A stretch of 42,166 nt of DNA from an uncultured Rhodobiaceae bacterium (GCA_913030915.1 CAJWEW010000012.1:1-42166), one strand, 5' to 3'. Numbered from the stretch's first letter, positions 1 to 10,143 are shown. Numbers and translations: made by a program. The notes: generated by a model not told the origin, from the letters alone.

Positions 1-100
1 GAATTAAACTATTACTAACCAAAAGATTTATTTGTTTTTTATCAGATATATCAACCATATTTGCTTCGCCAGAATTATTTATGTGAGTAAAATTTTTCAT
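1..100 (-). CDS. moaC: MoaC, cyclic pyranopterin monophosphate synthase (N-terminal fragment)
   Basis: Only the first 33 codons lie in the window; the gene runs off the left edge. The ATG at 100 starts one base after the trpC stop codon. The translation begins MKNFTHINNSGEANMVDIS, which matches the conserved MoaC start (a T-H-x-(5-8)-MVD(V/I)S pattern). MoaC converts 3',8-cH2GTP to cPMP in molybdenum cofactor synthesis in the cytoplasm. Placement directly behind trpC is a common alphaproteobacterial arrangement and implies co-transcription with the trp genes. It is relevant that a molybdenum-dependent enzyme is encoded at 30685-33045. The identification rests on a short stretch but the motif is distinctive. 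Confidence 0.85.
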   Translation of the reverse strand, partial: MKNFTHINNSGEANMVDISDKKQINLLVSNSLI

Positions 101-101
101 C

Positions 102-893
102 TTAATCAAGTAGGTCCTGAATTGCTTTTGTCATATTATCTGATTTAATTATACTTTCGCCAACTAGAAATGCTTTCACATTTTTCTCGCGTAACATTTT
201 GATTTGAGTATTGTTGTAAATTCCACTTTCAGAAATTACTATTAGATCATCGCTAAATTTTGATGCTAAATTAACGGTGGTCTTTATATCTGTTTCAAAA
301 GTATGCAAATTTCTGTTATTTATACCAATGAGTTTGGCATTCATGCTCAGCGCTCTCTCAAACTCATTCTCATTGTGAACTTCAAATATGCTATCTAATT
401 TAATCTCTTGAGCAGTTTGATAGAGTTCATGTGCCTGCGAGTCACTTAACATTGATAATATAATTAATATACAGTCCCCACCAAGGTATTTTGTTTCAAA
501 AACTTGATATGGGTCAATGAAAAAGTCCTTTCTCAGTAGTGGTAGGGGTGAGCTATTACGAGCAATAGTAAGATCCTCCTTTGAACCCATAAAAGAGGGT
601 GTATCAGTTAGCACGGAAATACATGTGGCCCCCGCTGCTGAGTATTCCTTTGCTATCTCTGATACATCAAATGCTTCCTTTAAAATTCCTTTTGATGGGC
701 TAGCTTTTTTTATTTCACATATTAAAGATATTTTACCAGTAAGAGCGTTATCTCTAATTGATCCTGAAAATGATCTCGCCATGCCTGAGTCTACACTAAC
801 ATGGTTTATCAAGTCATTGATTGAAAACGATTTGTAGCTATCGTTAACTTCAATTTTTTTGTATTCATATATTTTATCAAGTATTGAATTCAT
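102..893 (-). CDS. trpC: Indole-3-glycerol phosphate synthase
   Basis: This cytoplasmic enzyme closes the indole ring of CdRP to give indole-3-glycerol phosphate in tryptophan synthesis. The 263-residue length is normal for the monofunctional form. Visible family motifs are EIKKASPSKG at residues 60-69 (phosphate and catalytic lysine region), LLRKDFFID near 120, INNRNLHTF near 190 and SESGI near 220, all expected in the TIM barrel. It is not fused to TrpF. The ATG overlaps the trpD stop by one base (TGATG), indicating translational coupling. trpF, trpB and trpA are not in the window; in alphaproteobacteria they usually sit at a separate locus. Confidence 0.97.
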   Translation of the reverse strand: MNSILDKIYEYKKIEVNDSYKSFSINDLINHVSVDSGMARSFSGSIRDNALTGKISLICEIKKASPSKGILKEAFDVSEIAKEYSAAGATCISVLTDTPSFMGSKEDLTIARNSSPLPLLRKDFFIDPYQVFETKYLGGDCILIILSMLSDSQAHELYQTAQEIKLDSIFEVHNENEFERALSMNAKLIGINNRNLHTFETDIKTTVNLASKFSDDLIVISESGIYNNTQIKMLREKNVKAFLVGESIIKSDNMTKAIQDLLD

Positions 894-1912
894 CAGTCTA
901 ATCTATTTGACACTTTAATTAAATGCTCAAGGGTTTGAAGCGCTTTGCCACTATCCAATGACTCTTTTGATATTGCAATTGCATCCTCGATATTTCTAGA
1001 AAAACCACACATAACTAATGCTGCTGCAGAATTTAAGGATACAATTTCGCGATAAGGATTTTTTTCACCTTTGAAAATCTTAATCAATTCTTTTGCGTTA
1101 TAACTTGCATCTCCACCAACGATTTCTGATATTTTTGCAGGCCTAATATCAGTATTGTTAATTTCAAAAACTTCCTCCGAAATATGTCCACTGTCTAATT
1201 TATGGATAAATGTTTTATCTGATATCGATACCTCATCAAGTCCGTCATTACTGTGGACCAACCAAGCTGCGTCAGAGCCAAGGTTTTTGAGCACTTCAGT
1301 CATTGGACGCAAGAGGTCAAAATCATAAGTGCCAATGAGGTGTTTTTTTACATTTGCTGGGTTACACATAGGACCAAGTATATTAAAAATAGTTCGTGTT
1401 TTGAGTTCTGCCCTAACTTTTGCAACATGTTTAAAACTACCATGAAATAGTGGAGCAAATAAAAAACAAATATTTGTCTCGTTTATACATTCCACGCAGG
1501 AGTCTGGTTTCATATTAATATTTACGCCAAGCTCTGTTAATATATCGGATGATCCTGATAAAGATGATACTGATCTGTTGCCATGCTTTGCAACTTTAAT
1601 ACCGTTTGATGCGACTAGAAGTGCCGATGCTGTTGAGATATTTAATGTTTTGTAACCATCACCGCCGGTACCAACAATATCTATTGCACCATCGGGAACC
1701 ATAATAGTGGTCATTTTTTCTCTAATCGCACGCACAGCCCCTGTGATTTCATCAATTGACTCACCCTTATTTTTAAGACTGATAAGAAAGTTAGAAATAT
1801 CATCATCAACGCAATCACCAGACATTATTCTAATAAATGCATTGTAGCTATCCAAAACCGAAAGGCTCTGTTTATTAATTATCTTTTCAATATAATCAGT
1901 GAGTTCTGACAT
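893..1912 (-). CDS. trpD: Anthranilate phosphoribosyltransferase
   Basis: It transfers phosphoribose from PRPP to anthranilate, the second step of the tryptophan pathway. At 339 residues it has the usual length of a stand-alone TrpD. The PRPP-binding glycine loop GTGGDG is at residues 81-86, followed by the family continuation NIST and the KHGNRSVSS segment. A second family block, the FNILGPMCNPA segment, lies near residue 176. The start lies 14 bases after trpG and the end overlaps trpC by one base, so it sits inside one transcription unit. Not fused to the amidotransferase, unlike enterobacterial TrpGD. Confidence 0.97.
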   Translation of the reverse strand: MSELTDYIEKIINKQSLSVLDSYNAFIRIMSGDCVDDDISNFLISLKNKGESIDEITGAVRAIREKMTTIMVPDGAIDIVGTGGDGYKTLNISTASALLVASNGIKVAKHGNRSVSSLSGSSDILTELGVNINMKPDSCVECINETNICFLFAPLFHGSFKHVAKVRAELKTRTIFNILGPMCNPANVKKHLIGTYDFDLLRPMTEVLKNLGSDAAWLVHSNDGLDEVSISDKTFIHKLDSGHISEEVFEINNTDIRPAKISEIVGGDASYNAKELIKIFKGEKNPYREIVSLNSAAALVMCGFSRNIEDAIAISKESLDSGKALQTLEHLIKVSNRLD

Positions 1913-1926
1913 TAAATTAATTCTAT

Positions 1927-2490
1927 CTATAAGATTATAAAGTTTCTTAATATATCAATTCCATGCTCTGTTGCAATACTTTCAGGATGAAACTGTATAC
2001 CAAAAGTGGGAAATTCCCTGTGTGATACAGCCATAATATAGCCATCGTTCGCTGAACGAGCAGTAATAGACAGTTCAGGGCTCAATTTTTCTTCATTAAT
2101 AATGAGAGAATGATATCTGGTGGCAGAGAATTTCTCTGGTATATCTTTAAAAATTGGACACTCAGTGTGCGTAATTATCGCTGTTTTACCATGCATTAAG
2201 TGATCTGCTTTAATAATTTCCGATCCAAAGGCTTGTCCAATTGATTGATGCCCCAAACAAATTCCTAAAATTGGTAATTTCTTTGAAAAAGATTTCACAA
2301 CATCAACAGAAATACCTGCTTGACTGGGTGTGCAGGGTCCTGGGGATATTATTATATGACTTATATTACTCGGTATCTGATCAATGGATATTTGATCGTT
2401 ACGAACTACAGACGACTGCGCGCCTAGACTACCAATGTATTGCACAATATTGAATGTAAAGCTATCATAATTATCAATAATTAATATCAT
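1927..2490 (-). CDS. trpG: Anthranilate synthase component II (glutamine amidotransferase)
   Basis: This class I glutamine amidotransferase supplies ammonia to TrpE for anthranilate formation. The 187-residue protein shows the oxyanion segment SPGPCTP near residue 50, the nucleophile elbow GICLGHQ with Cys78, and the FHPES motif carrying His168 and Glu170, so the Cys-His-Glu triad is complete. The ATG overlaps the trpE stop by four bases. A paralogue, PabA, can serve folate synthesis in some bacteria; position in the trp operon favours TrpG, though a dual role is possible. Confidence 0.95.
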   Translation of the reverse strand: MILIIDNYDSFTFNIVQYIGSLGAQSSVVRNDQISIDQIPSNISHIIISPGPCTPSQAGISVDVVKSFSKKLPILGICLGHQSIGQAFGSEIIKADHLMHGKTAIITHTECPIFKDIPEKFSATRYHSLIINEEKLSPELSITARSANDGYIMAVSHREFPTFGIQFHPESIATEHGIDILRNFIIL

Positions 2491-3965
2491 TTATCTGCCC
2501 TGCTGCTGTTGATATCGAGGGCATCTTGTGCGGCATTGAATAGGGCGGAGGCCTTTGATTTGCATTCCTGGTATTCACTTTCCGGATTAGAGTCCGCAAC
2601 GATTCCAGCACCCGCTTGAACATACATTGAATTACCCTTAATTATTGCAGTTCTCAATGTTATGCAAGTATCCATATCTCCTGCTGCTGAAAAGTAACCA
2701 ACGCATCCAGCATAGATAGACCTGCGCTCCTTTTCAAGTTCTTCTATTATTTGCATTGCTCTTATTTTAGGTGCCCCTGATACTGTTCCAGCAGGAAATC
2801 CAGCTTTTAGGACATCAATCATATTGAATTTACTGTCAAGTTTTCCAATCACATTAGAAACTATATGCATAACATGGCTGTACAACTCTACAAAGAATTT
2901 ATCTGTAACCTTTACACTTCCAAGTTGCGATACCTTACCGACATCATTTCGTCCCAAATCAAGCAGCATTAAATGCTCAGCGAGTTCTTTCGGATCAGAG
3001 AGTAATGAGTCCTTATTATAATCATCTTCAGCCTGATCTTTCCCTCTTGGTCTAGTGCCTGCGATTGGTCTTACTGTTATTTCATCACTAAAAAGCCGAA
3101 TAAGTATTTCTGGACTTGACCCAATAACAGCAAACTCATCAAAATTGAGATAAAATAGAAACGGTGATGGATTTATTCTACGCAATGATCGGTATAATTC
3201 AAATGGGGGCAATTCAAAATTTGACTCGAAACGTTGGCTCAGCACAACCTGAAAGATGTCTCCTTCATAAATATAATTTTTGGCTTTCTCTACCATCTTG
3301 AGGTAGTCATCTTTTGTCGTGTTTGAGCTTATGTTAATTTTCTTTTGGTTGGTTGGAATATATATTTCATCAAAGGGTTTTTTGAGTAGATCGAGAACAA
3401 AATCTATTGAAGTATTGGCTTCGCCTAGCGCATCATGATATTTTTGATTTGAATTATACCTTAATGAATATACAACCGATAGCTCATCCTTTAAATTATC
3501 AAAGACAATTATGAGTGATGGTCTCATAAGTAGTGAGTCAGGGAAACCTGCATCAGATTTACTTAATTCGTTTATATCCTCAATTAATCTCACATTATCA
3601 TAACCGATGTAGCCAAAAACACCAGCAGACATTCTCGGTAGATGGTCTGGGAGCTTAATGTATGAACAATCGATTAAATTCTTCAACGATGCGAAAGTTT
3701 CCAAACCCTCTTTTTTGTATCCAGATGTCCATTTTGATTTTATGTAGGCCGTATCTCCATCGGATTTCCACCACATATCAGGCTTCATTCCAACGATTGA
3801 ATATCTACCTCTTTTTGTCCCCCCTTCAACGGACTCAAGCAGAAAGCAATTTGAATGATCCTCTAAACGCATTAAAATTGAAATAGGGGTAACAGTATCT
3901 GAGACGATTGTCTTCCATATTACTTGATCAATTTTTTCATTGTAAAGTTTTTCAGATTTATCCAT
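2487..3965 (-). CDS. trpE: Anthranilate synthase component I
   Basis: It converts chorismate and ammonia to anthranilate, the committed step of tryptophan synthesis. The 492-residue protein has an N-terminal domain with the LLES motif at residues 42-45, the known tryptophan feedback site. The C-terminal chorismate-binding domain shows IAGTRPRG, the DLGRNDVG segment, GFPAGTVSGAPK and a conserved end block (GAGIVADSNPE). The ATG is only five bases after ppiD stops, so there is no room for a leader peptide or attenuator directly upstream; control, if any, would be at the ppiD promoter or by feedback on the LLES site. Confidence 0.97.
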   Translation of the reverse strand: MDKSEKLYNEKIDQVIWKTIVSDTVTPISILMRLEDHSNCFLLESVEGGTKRGRYSIVGMKPDMWWKSDGDTAYIKSKWTSGYKKEGLETFASLKNLIDCSYIKLPDHLPRMSAGVFGYIGYDNVRLIEDINELSKSDAGFPDSLLMRPSLIIVFDNLKDELSVVYSLRYNSNQKYHDALGEANTSIDFVLDLLKKPFDEIYIPTNQKKINISSNTTKDDYLKMVEKAKNYIYEGDIFQVVLSQRFESNFELPPFELYRSLRRINPSPFLFYLNFDEFAVIGSSPEILIRLFSDEITVRPIAGTRPRGKDQAEDDYNKDSLLSDPKELAEHLMLLDLGRNDVGKVSQLGSVKVTDKFFVELYSHVMHIVSNVIGKLDSKFNMIDVLKAGFPAGTVSGAPKIRAMQIIEELEKERRSIYAGCVGYFSAAGDMDTCITLRTAIIKGNSMYVQAGAGIVADSNPESEYQECKSKASALFNAAQDALDINSSRADK

Positions 3966-3970
3966 TGAGA

Positions 3971-5839
3971 CTACTGGCTCTGAGTATTAAATAATCTATC
4001 AATGTTTTCTTGATATAATTTGACTGTATAATTATCCTCAAGCGATACTAGGTATTGCTCGAATAGATCGTTCCTCATCTGCAAATCTAGATTATCTATA
4101 AATTTCTGATCCCTCTCTAGCTCTGATTGTATATTCGGGAGTATTTCTGCTACCTTTCCAACAAGTACATTATTTTCGGATTTACCGGTAATTACTTCAT
4201 TAATATTTGCACTCAGAATTCTATCATTAAAGTCTTCACTAAATTCTCTAATCGGAGATAGTCTACTAAACGGCTCTGATCTTTTTATTTCAATTTGATA
4301 GGAGTCAACGAGCTCTTGAATTTGATTATTTATTAATCCAATTTCTAGCTGTTTTATGATTTCACTTTCTTTGTCATTTTTTCTTTTCTTAATCATATCA
4401 GCGGTTACAAGATCTCTAACCTCAGCAAAAGATTTTATATATGGTGGATTTATTGAATTCAAGTCAGTCCATATATAACCATTCGCGGTATCATGTACTT
4501 CAATAAAATCTCCAATTTCTGAGTTGAATATTTTTTGAATGAGCTCTTGGTGATTTATTTCCTCAACCACATCATTCTGTATATTTTTTCCGTTAATATC
4601 AATTTTCTTAAAATATTGCATCTCTATTTGATGTTTTGCAGATGCTTCTTCTATAGAAATACCATTTAGGAGGTCATCTTCAATTTCAAAATATAGCATT
4701 TCCACCAAATCAATTGCTTCTTGAAATTGGATTTCACCCCGTATCTCGTCAGCGACATCGTCAACTGTTGGGACTTTGCCAGAATTTATTTTTTCTAGGT
4801 ACAGAACTGAAATACCAAGCATTCCATCAATTGGTTCACCAAATTCGCCTTCAATCATATTGTATGCAGCATCAGCAACTTCAAAATCCAATATTTCATC
4901 TTTCCCAACTGAGCCAAGATAGCTCTGCTGTTTGCTTTGCGAATATTTCGTCAAAAGCTCATTAAATTCAAGTTCATATGAGTCATCATAGAAATTATCA
5001 GCTGTTGCCTCATCGTTAAAGAAGAACTGATATAGCTCCCTTGTCTCCGAGATATTAAAACTATCCAAATTAGCGTTAAAATATTCATTTATTTGGGATC
5101 GAGTAACTTGAATATCCTTTTTTATGTTTTCTGGATCCAATATGAGTGCAGCAAAGTCTCTCGTCTCGGATTTTTTGTATCCATTTTTAAATTTTTCATA
5201 AAATTCAAGGAGCTCTCTTTCAGATGGTGTTTTTACAACAATCTTGGATTTTGGGAGATCAATATATTCAATAACTCTCTCTGTCTTATTGAATTCATCA
5301 ACCATTTCAATAAGTATGTTGGGTATATAAGTTCTATTTCCTATTATATTAAATAACTGATTTTGTTTATTAACGTTAATTTCACTTTGCACATAAGTTT
5401 CATCATTATAACCTGCGTATGAGAGAAGCTGTTCATACCTTGCTTTGTTGAACCTACCATCAATTTTGAAGTTATCATCATCAACAATCTGTTCTGCAAC
5501 AAATTCTTCAGATATGTCTATTCCAAGTTTATTAATTTCAATTTGAAGAACCATCTTTCTAATTAAATTTTCAATTGCGATTTCATCTATGCCTAGTTCC
5601 AGTGATTCTCTCAATGAAATCTGCCTATCAAGTTGTGAACTAATTATTGATAGTTGATTATTATATTCTGTAACTACTTGATCGAGGCTAACTTCATAAT
5701 CATCGATCTCAATTGCAACAGTTTTTTTAAAATTACCAAAGATATCCTGTATACCCCAAACCGCAAAGCTTAGTATTAGAATACCAATTAGAATTTTAAC
5801 AAATGGTCCTGTTACTGATTTTCTTAGAGTATCCAGCAT
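3971..5839 (-). CDS. ppiD: PpiD-like membrane-anchored periplasmic peptidyl-prolyl isomerase / chaperone
   Basis: A 622-residue SurA/PpiD-family folding factor. A short cytoplasmic start is followed by one membrane segment at about residues 13-30, with the rest predicted periplasmic. The SurA-type N-terminal chaperone region covers roughly residues 40-190. A parvulin-like domain follows around residues 225-350 (the YLGSVGK block), then a long, poorly conserved C-terminal part. PpiD docks at the Sec translocon exit in E. coli, which fits the nearby secG. The order ppiD-trpE and ppiD divergent from tpiA is common in alphaproteobacteria. Whether the parvulin domain is catalytically active cannot be judged by eye. 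Confidence 0.88.
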   Translation of the reverse strand: MLDTLRKSVTGPFVKILIGILILSFAVWGIQDIFGNFKKTVAIEIDDYEVSLDQVVTEYNNQLSIISSQLDRQISLRESLELGIDEIAIENLIRKMVLQIEINKLGIDISEEFVAEQIVDDDNFKIDGRFNKARYEQLLSYAGYNDETYVQSEINVNKQNQLFNIIGNRTYIPNILIEMVDEFNKTERVIEYIDLPKSKIVVKTPSERELLEFYEKFKNGYKKSETRDFAALILDPENIKKDIQVTRSQINEYFNANLDSFNISETRELYQFFFNDEATADNFYDDSYELEFNELLTKYSQSKQQSYLGSVGKDEILDFEVADAAYNMIEGEFGEPIDGMLGISVLYLEKINSGKVPTVDDVADEIRGEIQFQEAIDLVEMLYFEIEDDLLNGISIEEASAKHQIEMQYFKKIDINGKNIQNDVVEEINHQELIQKIFNSEIGDFIEVHDTANGYIWTDLNSINPPYIKSFAEVRDLVTADMIKKRKNDKESEIIKQLEIGLINNQIQELVDSYQIEIKRSEPFSRLSPIREFSEDFNDRILSANINEVITGKSENNVLVGKVAEILPNIQSELERDQKFIDNLDLQMRNDLFEQYLVSLEDNYTVKLYQENIDRLFNTQSQ

Positions 5840-5963
5840 TTTCTCACTATAGTATTATTCCATGTTTGTTCATGCCGTTAATATAAGGTAATATAAAAAT
5901 TAATTCTATTGTTTTATTGTGTGACGGATTTTGTCTGATTTTTTACGAAAAAGGTGGGAATAA
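5840..5963. promoter_or_regulatory. Divergent intergenic region between ppiD and tpiA
   Basis: This 124-base AT-rich gap lies between divergent starts, so it must hold promoters for the ppiD-trp run (minus) and for tpiA (plus). A Shine-Dalgarno-like AAGGTGG sits just upstream of the tpiA ATG. I could not assign convincing -35/-10 pairs, and I see no small gene or stable hairpin. Confidence 0.5.
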
Positions 5964-6713
5964 ATGAAATTCAACCCAGATTTAATGACTTTCGCGGGTA
6001 ATTGGAAAATGAACGGCCGCCATGATGACAGGCCCGATATTGAGAGTTTGATTAAATTAATCAGCGAAGATGATGCCAATATCATATTATTTCCGCCGTA
6101 CACACTAATCTCGAGTTTTGTCGATATTAGCAAAAATTCAAACCTGAATATAGGCGGCCAAGACTGCCACCATGAAGACTCTGGGGCATTTACTGGTTCA
6201 GTATCTGCTTCTATGCTTCGTGACTCCGGTGCTGATTTTGTAATCATTGGTCATTCAGAGGTGAGGGCGATACAAGGGAAGGGCCCAGATAATATAATAA
6301 ATAAAATCCAAAGCGCTCATGTAAATAATCTTATTACAATAATTTGTGTTGGTGAAGACATCAGAGTAAGGTCAGAGGGGGAGCATTATAATTTCATAAG
6401 CAAACAACTAAAAGCCTCGGTTTCAAGCACCTCAAATCATAATAATACTATTATCGCCTATGAGCCAATTTGGGCTATTGGTACTGGGAAGACTGCAACA
6501 GTTGAGGATATTTATGAGATGCATGCCCACATTAATAATACACTACAAGACACTGATATATTTAAAAAAGGTAACCCATCACTACTCTATGGAGGATCCG
6601 TTAACCCAGAAAATGCAGGGGAGATATTAAACATAGATAATGTTAACGGTGTACTTGTTGGAGGAAGCTCTCTCGATTACTCAAAATTTAACGAAATTAT
6701 AAAATCAAAATAA
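5964..6713 (+). CDS. tpiA: Triose-phosphate isomerase
   Basis: It interconverts dihydroxyacetone phosphate and glyceraldehyde 3-phosphate in glycolysis and gluconeogenesis. The 249-residue TIM barrel has the catalytic lysine in GNWKMNG, the catalytic histidine in IGHSE and the catalytic glutamate in AYEPIWAIGTGKTA. The phosphate-binding blocks YGGSVNPENA and VLVGGSSL close the protein. The usual GHSERR segment reads GHSEVR here, a change next to, not in, the catalytic residue. The AAGGTGG ribosome site supports the ATG at 5964. Confidence 0.97.
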   Translation: MKFNPDLMTFAGNWKMNGRHDDRPDIESLIKLISEDDANIILFPPYTLISSFVDISKNSNLNIGGQDCHHEDSGAFTGSVSASMLRDSGADFVIIGHSEVRAIQGKGPDNIINKIQSAHVNNLITIICVGEDIRVRSEGEHYNFISKQLKASVSSTSNHNNTIIAYEPIWAIGTGKTATVEDIYEMHAHINNTLQDTDIFKKGNPSLLYGGSVNPENAGEILNIDNVNGVLVGGSSLDYSKFNEIIKSK

Positions 6714-6756
6714 TTTTTAATCATTGTTAATTCATTAAAATTATAGTAAATAAGCA

Positions 6757-6763
6757 TTGGAGG
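6757..6763 (+). promoter_or_regulatory. Ribosome-binding site that decides the secG start
   Basis: TTGGAGG lies six bases (5 to 6 depending on count) before the ATG at 6769. Its first three bases form an in-frame TTG that could be mistaken for an earlier start, but using it would leave no ribosome site upstream. Confidence 0.8.
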
Positions 6764-6768
6764 TTACC

Positions 6769-7104
6769 ATGAGCTCATTAATACTAATTCTACATCTAGC
6801 AGTAGCCATAATTTTAGTTGGCGTAATCTTATTACAAAGATCTGAAGGTGGTGCCCTTGGTATTGGGGGCGGTGGATCAGGAGGTGGATTATCTGGCTTC
6901 CTTAAAGGTAGAGGGCAGGCGAGTGGACTAGTAAAAATAACCATTATCCTTGGTACTATTTTTTTTATCACCTCAATGAGTTTAACAATCATAAATTCAT
7001 ATAATAACCAATCTGTCATCGATAGAGTCACAAACGATCTTGACCCATCAAGTTTAATCACAACATCTGAAAATGATGATGTCAGCGTACCAATATTGGA
7101 ATAG
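6769..7104 (+). CDS. secG: SecG, protein translocase subunit
   Basis: A small inner-membrane subunit of the SecYEG channel. The 111-residue protein has the typical layout: membrane segment 1 (about residues 3-20), the LLQRSEGGALG block, a glycine-rich loop, a second membrane segment (about 53-73), then a short polar tail. I chose the ATG at 6769, because the in-frame TTG at 6757 belongs to the ribosome-binding sequence TTGGAGG at 6757-6763. It precedes pyrG, as in many alphaproteobacteria. Confidence 0.93.
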   Translation: MSSLILILHLAVAIILVGVILLQRSEGGALGIGGGGSGGGLSGFLKGRGQASGLVKITIILGTIFFITSMSLTIINSYNNQSVIDRVTNDLDPSSLITTSENDDVSVPILE

Positions 7105-7174
7105 CTTGTACTTTGTATTTGATATTTTGATTTAGTATTTTACATTTAAATAATTTTTGTTATTTTATAATTCC

Positions 7175-8803
7175 ATGGCACGTTTTATTTTTATAACAGG
7201 TGGTGTGGTATCTTCCCTCGGAAAAGGTCTATCTTCAGCATCACTTGGTGCACTGCTTCAATCTCACGGATATAAGGTCAAACTTCGTAAGCTAGATCCA
7301 TATTTGAATGTGGATCCTGGTACAATGAACCCAATACAGCATGGTGAAGTATTTGTCACCGATGACGGTGCCGAAACAGATCTTGATCTTGGTCATTATG
7401 AGCGCTTTACCGATGTATCTGCTACTAAATTTGATAATATTACCAGTGGCAAAATTTACCAAGATATTATCCAAAAAGAGAGAAGGGGAGATTATCTTGG
7501 TGGTACAGTTCAAGTAATTCCCCACGTAACTGACGCGATAAAGGAATTCATCACACAATACACGGATGATGTTGATTTTCTGTTGTGCGAGATTGGAGGT
7601 ACCGTCGGTGATATAGAGGCCTTACCATTTTTTGAAGCAATTAGACAATTAAGAAACGAATTGAGTCCTGAAAATTGTCTATTCATTCACCTAACTTTGT
7701 TGCCATTTATTGCCGCAGCGGGTGAACTTAAGACCAAGCCAACGCAACATTCAGTTAAAGAGTTAACATCTATCGGTATCCAGCCTGATATTATCATATT
7801 ACGCTGTGACAGAGATATTCCTGAAGATGAAAGAAAAAAAATCTCATCATTTTGCAATGTCCCATTCAGCAGAATAATCCCGGCCGTAGATGTTGGAAAT
7901 ATATATGATGTCCCCATGAATTTTCATGAGAACGGTTTGGATAGCGAAGTATTAAATATATTTAATCTCGAGCAAAAAAATAAACCAAATTTCATTAAAT
8001 GGAAAAAAATATCATCAAATGCTGGCTCTTTAGAAGAGAGTGTAAAGGTTTCAATTGTTGGAAAATATATACAATTGCAAGATGCCTACAAATCTCTTGA
8101 TGAAGCGATATACCATGCTGGATTAATAAATAAGATTAAAGTTAATGTCGAATGGGTGGACTCTGAGTTGTTGGAGAGCTCGCCTCCAATTGACTATCTC
8201 AATAGCACAGATGCAATTTTAGTACCAGGTGGTTTTGGCCAACGTGGTAGTGAGGGTAAAATTAATGCAATTAGATTTGCGCGTGAGAAGAAGGTTCCCT
8301 ACTTAGGTATCTGTTTTGGAATGCAAATGGCTATTGTAGAGATGTCAAGATCACTTCTAAAACTGCATGGGGCAAATACGACAGAGTTTGGAGATACAGA
8401 TCATCCTGTTGTTGATCTAATGAAGCAATGGAAAAAAGGAAAAACCACTGAAAAAAGAGATGAAAATACGAATCTTGGAGGGACTATGAGATTAGGGGCG
8501 TATGAAGCAGTCCTGAAGAAGGGCTCAAAAGTCGAAGAGATTTACAATTCAAATAAAATTAACGAAAGACATCGACATCGTTGGGAAGTCAACATTGATT
8601 ATCAAAAGCATCTCGAAAATCAAGGGGTAGTATTCTCTGGGTTATCACCAGATGGAAAATTACCAGAGATTATTGAATTATCTGATCATCCTTGGTTTGT
8701 TGCAGTACAGTTTCACCCAGAATTAAAATCTAGACCTTTTAACCCACATCCTTTATTTGTATCTTATATTCTTGCCGCACGAGAAAAAAGTAGGTTGGTC
8801 TGA
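7175..8803 (+). CDS. pyrG: CTP synthase
   Basis: It aminates UTP to CTP using ATP and glutamine, the last step of pyrimidine nucleotide synthesis. The 542-residue protein has the synthetase domain first, with [11 protein letters not shown] near the N-terminus. The glutamine amidotransferase domain follows, with the nucleophile in GICFGMQMA near residue 380 and the His/Glu pair in FHPELKSRP near the end. The start is the ATG at 7175, giving MARFIF, the family-typical start. An upstream in-frame TTG at 7157 has no support. The ribosome site is weak. The 70-base gap from secG shows no clear terminator. Confidence 0.96.
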   Translation: MARFIFITGGVVSSLGKGLSSASLGALLQSHGYKVKLRKLDPYLNVDPGTMNPIQHGEVFVTDDGAETDLDLGHYERFTDVSATKFDNITSGKIYQDIIQKERRGDYLGGTVQVIPHVTDAIKEFITQYTDDVDFLLCEIGGTVGDIEALPFFEAIRQLRNELSPENCLFIHLTLLPFIAAAGELKTKPTQHSVKELTSIGIQPDIIILRCDRDIPEDERKKISSFCNVPFSRIIPAVDVGNIYDVPMNFHENGLDSEVLNIFNLEQKNKPNFIKWKKISSNAGSLEESVKVSIVGKYIQLQDAYKSLDEAIYHAGLINKIKVNVEWVDSELLESSPPIDYLNSTDAILVPGGFGQRGSEGKINAIRFAREKKVPYLGICFGMQMAIVEMSRSLLKLHGANTTEFGDTDHPVVDLMKQWKKGKTTEKRDENTNLGGTMRLGAYEAVLKKGSKVEEIYNSNKINERHRHRWEVNIDYQKHLENQGVVFSGLSPDGKLPEIIELSDHPWFVAVQFHPELKSRPFNPHPLFVSYILAAREKSRLV

Positions 8804-8815
8804 GGATACTATTTC

Positions 8816-10117
8816 ATGCATGATATTCAAAAAATTAGAGATAACCCCGATAAATTTACTGAGTTACAGTTACGAAGGGGTGTAAAGGTTGATGTAGAAG
8901 AAATAATAACATTGGACTCATCAAAACGCTCACAAATGACAAAGCTACAAAATCTTCAGAACGAAAGGAATGAGTTATCGCAGCAAATTGGGTTACAAAA
9001 AGGAAAAGATAAAAGCGGGAAGACGGATGAGCTAATAAACAAAGTCCGTGTCATAAAAGATCAAATCTCACAACTTGAAAATCAGATATCTGCAACCAAT
9101 GAGCGTCTTGAAGTCATTCTATTAGAGCTACCAAATCTTCCATTTGATGATGTTCCCATTGGAAGTGATGAAAGCTTCAATATTGAAATTGAAGCGAAAA
9201 GATATGGCAATGTTAGTGATAAAAAAACTGCTGAGCACTTCGAAATTGAAACAATTGATGGCATGATGGATTTTGAGACGGCTGCCAGGGTGTCAGGCTC
9301 AAGATTTGTGTATTTGAAAGGTGGACTAGCATTGCTTGAAAGAGCGCTTGGGCAGTTTATGCTTGATACTCATACGACTAAAAATGGCTATACTGAAATA
9401 GCGCCACCGCTTATTGTGAATAATGGCTCAATGCTTGGCACCGCTCAACTGCCAAAGTTTGAAGAGGATCAATTTCAGGTCATAGTTCACGATAATGATT
9501 TAACTGATCAAAACAATCGTAAATGGTTAATTCCAACAGCTGAAGTTTCGCTAACAAATATTGTGAGGGAGAAGATAACAGACAAAGCTGATTTACCATT
9601 AAGATTTGTTGCTTTAACATCGTGCTTCAGGGCGGAGGCTGGCGCCGCAGGAAGAGATACGAGGGGTATGATCCGCCAACATCAATTTCAGAAAGTGGAG
9701 TTGGTTTCAATAACAGAACCAGAACTATCAGAGAAGGAGCATGGCCGTATGCTCGAGTGTGCCGAAACTATACTTAAGATGTTGGAGCTACCTTACAGAG
9801 TTATGTTGCTCTCATCAGGTGATATGGGTTTTTCTGCCCAAAAGACTTATGATCTTGAAGTTTGGATGCCCGGGCAACAAACTTATCGAGAAATATCCAG
9901 CATTTCAAATTGCGGTGACTTTCAGGCTAGGAGAATGAAGGCCAGATATAAAGACGGTAATAAAAACACAAAATATCTGCATACATTAAATGGATCAGGG
10001 GTCGCTGTTGGCAGAGCTCTTATTGCTATTCTTGAAAACTACCAAACACCTGATGGCATTCAAGTGCCTGATGTATTAAAAAAATATATGAATAATTTGA
10101 GTACCATAAAAATCTAA
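8816..10117 (+). CDS. serS: Seryl-tRNA synthetase
   Basis: It charges tRNA-Ser with serine. The 433-residue class II synthetase begins with a charged helical region (about residues 30-105) expected to form the tRNA-binding coiled-coil arm. Class II motif 2 is visible as FRAEAGAAGRDTRG near residue 270, and motif 3 as GVAVGRALIAILENYQ near 390. The ribosome site GAGG overlaps the pyrG stop (TGAGG), so the two genes are probably co-transcribed. Confidence 0.97.
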   Translation: MHDIQKIRDNPDKFTELQLRRGVKVDVEEIITLDSSKRSQMTKLQNLQNERNELSQQIGLQKGKDKSGKTDELINKVRVIKDQISQLENQISATNERLEVILLELPNLPFDDVPIGSDESFNIEIEAKRYGNVSDKKTAEHFEIETIDGMMDFETAARVSGSRFVYLKGGLALLERALGQFMLDTHTTKNGYTEIAPPLIVNNGSMLGTAQLPKFEEDQFQVIVHDNDLTDQNNRKWLIPTAEVSLTNIVREKITDKADLPLRFVALTSCFRAEAGAAGRDTRGMIRQHQFQKVELVSITEPELSEKEHGRMLECAETILKMLELPYRVMLLSSGDMGFSAQKTYDLEVWMPGQQTYREISSISNCGDFQARRMKARYKDGNKNTKYLHTLNGSGVAVGRALIAILENYQTPDGIQVPDVLKKYMNNLSTIKI

Positions 10118-10143
10118 AATTCATTTACTAAACGACTTAACCT

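Noticed and set aside
3965-3971. trp leader/attenuator upstream of trpE
   Set aside because: Only five bases separate ppiD and trpE, so no leader peptide or attenuator can fit there.
6757-6768. Earlier TTG start for secG
   Set aside because: The TTG is part of the Shine-Dalgarno TTGGAGG; the ATG at 6769 gives the usual SecG N-terminus.
7157-7174. Earlier TTG start for pyrG
   Set aside because: It would add six residues absent from CTP synthases, and there is no ribosome site; MARFIF at 7175 is typical.
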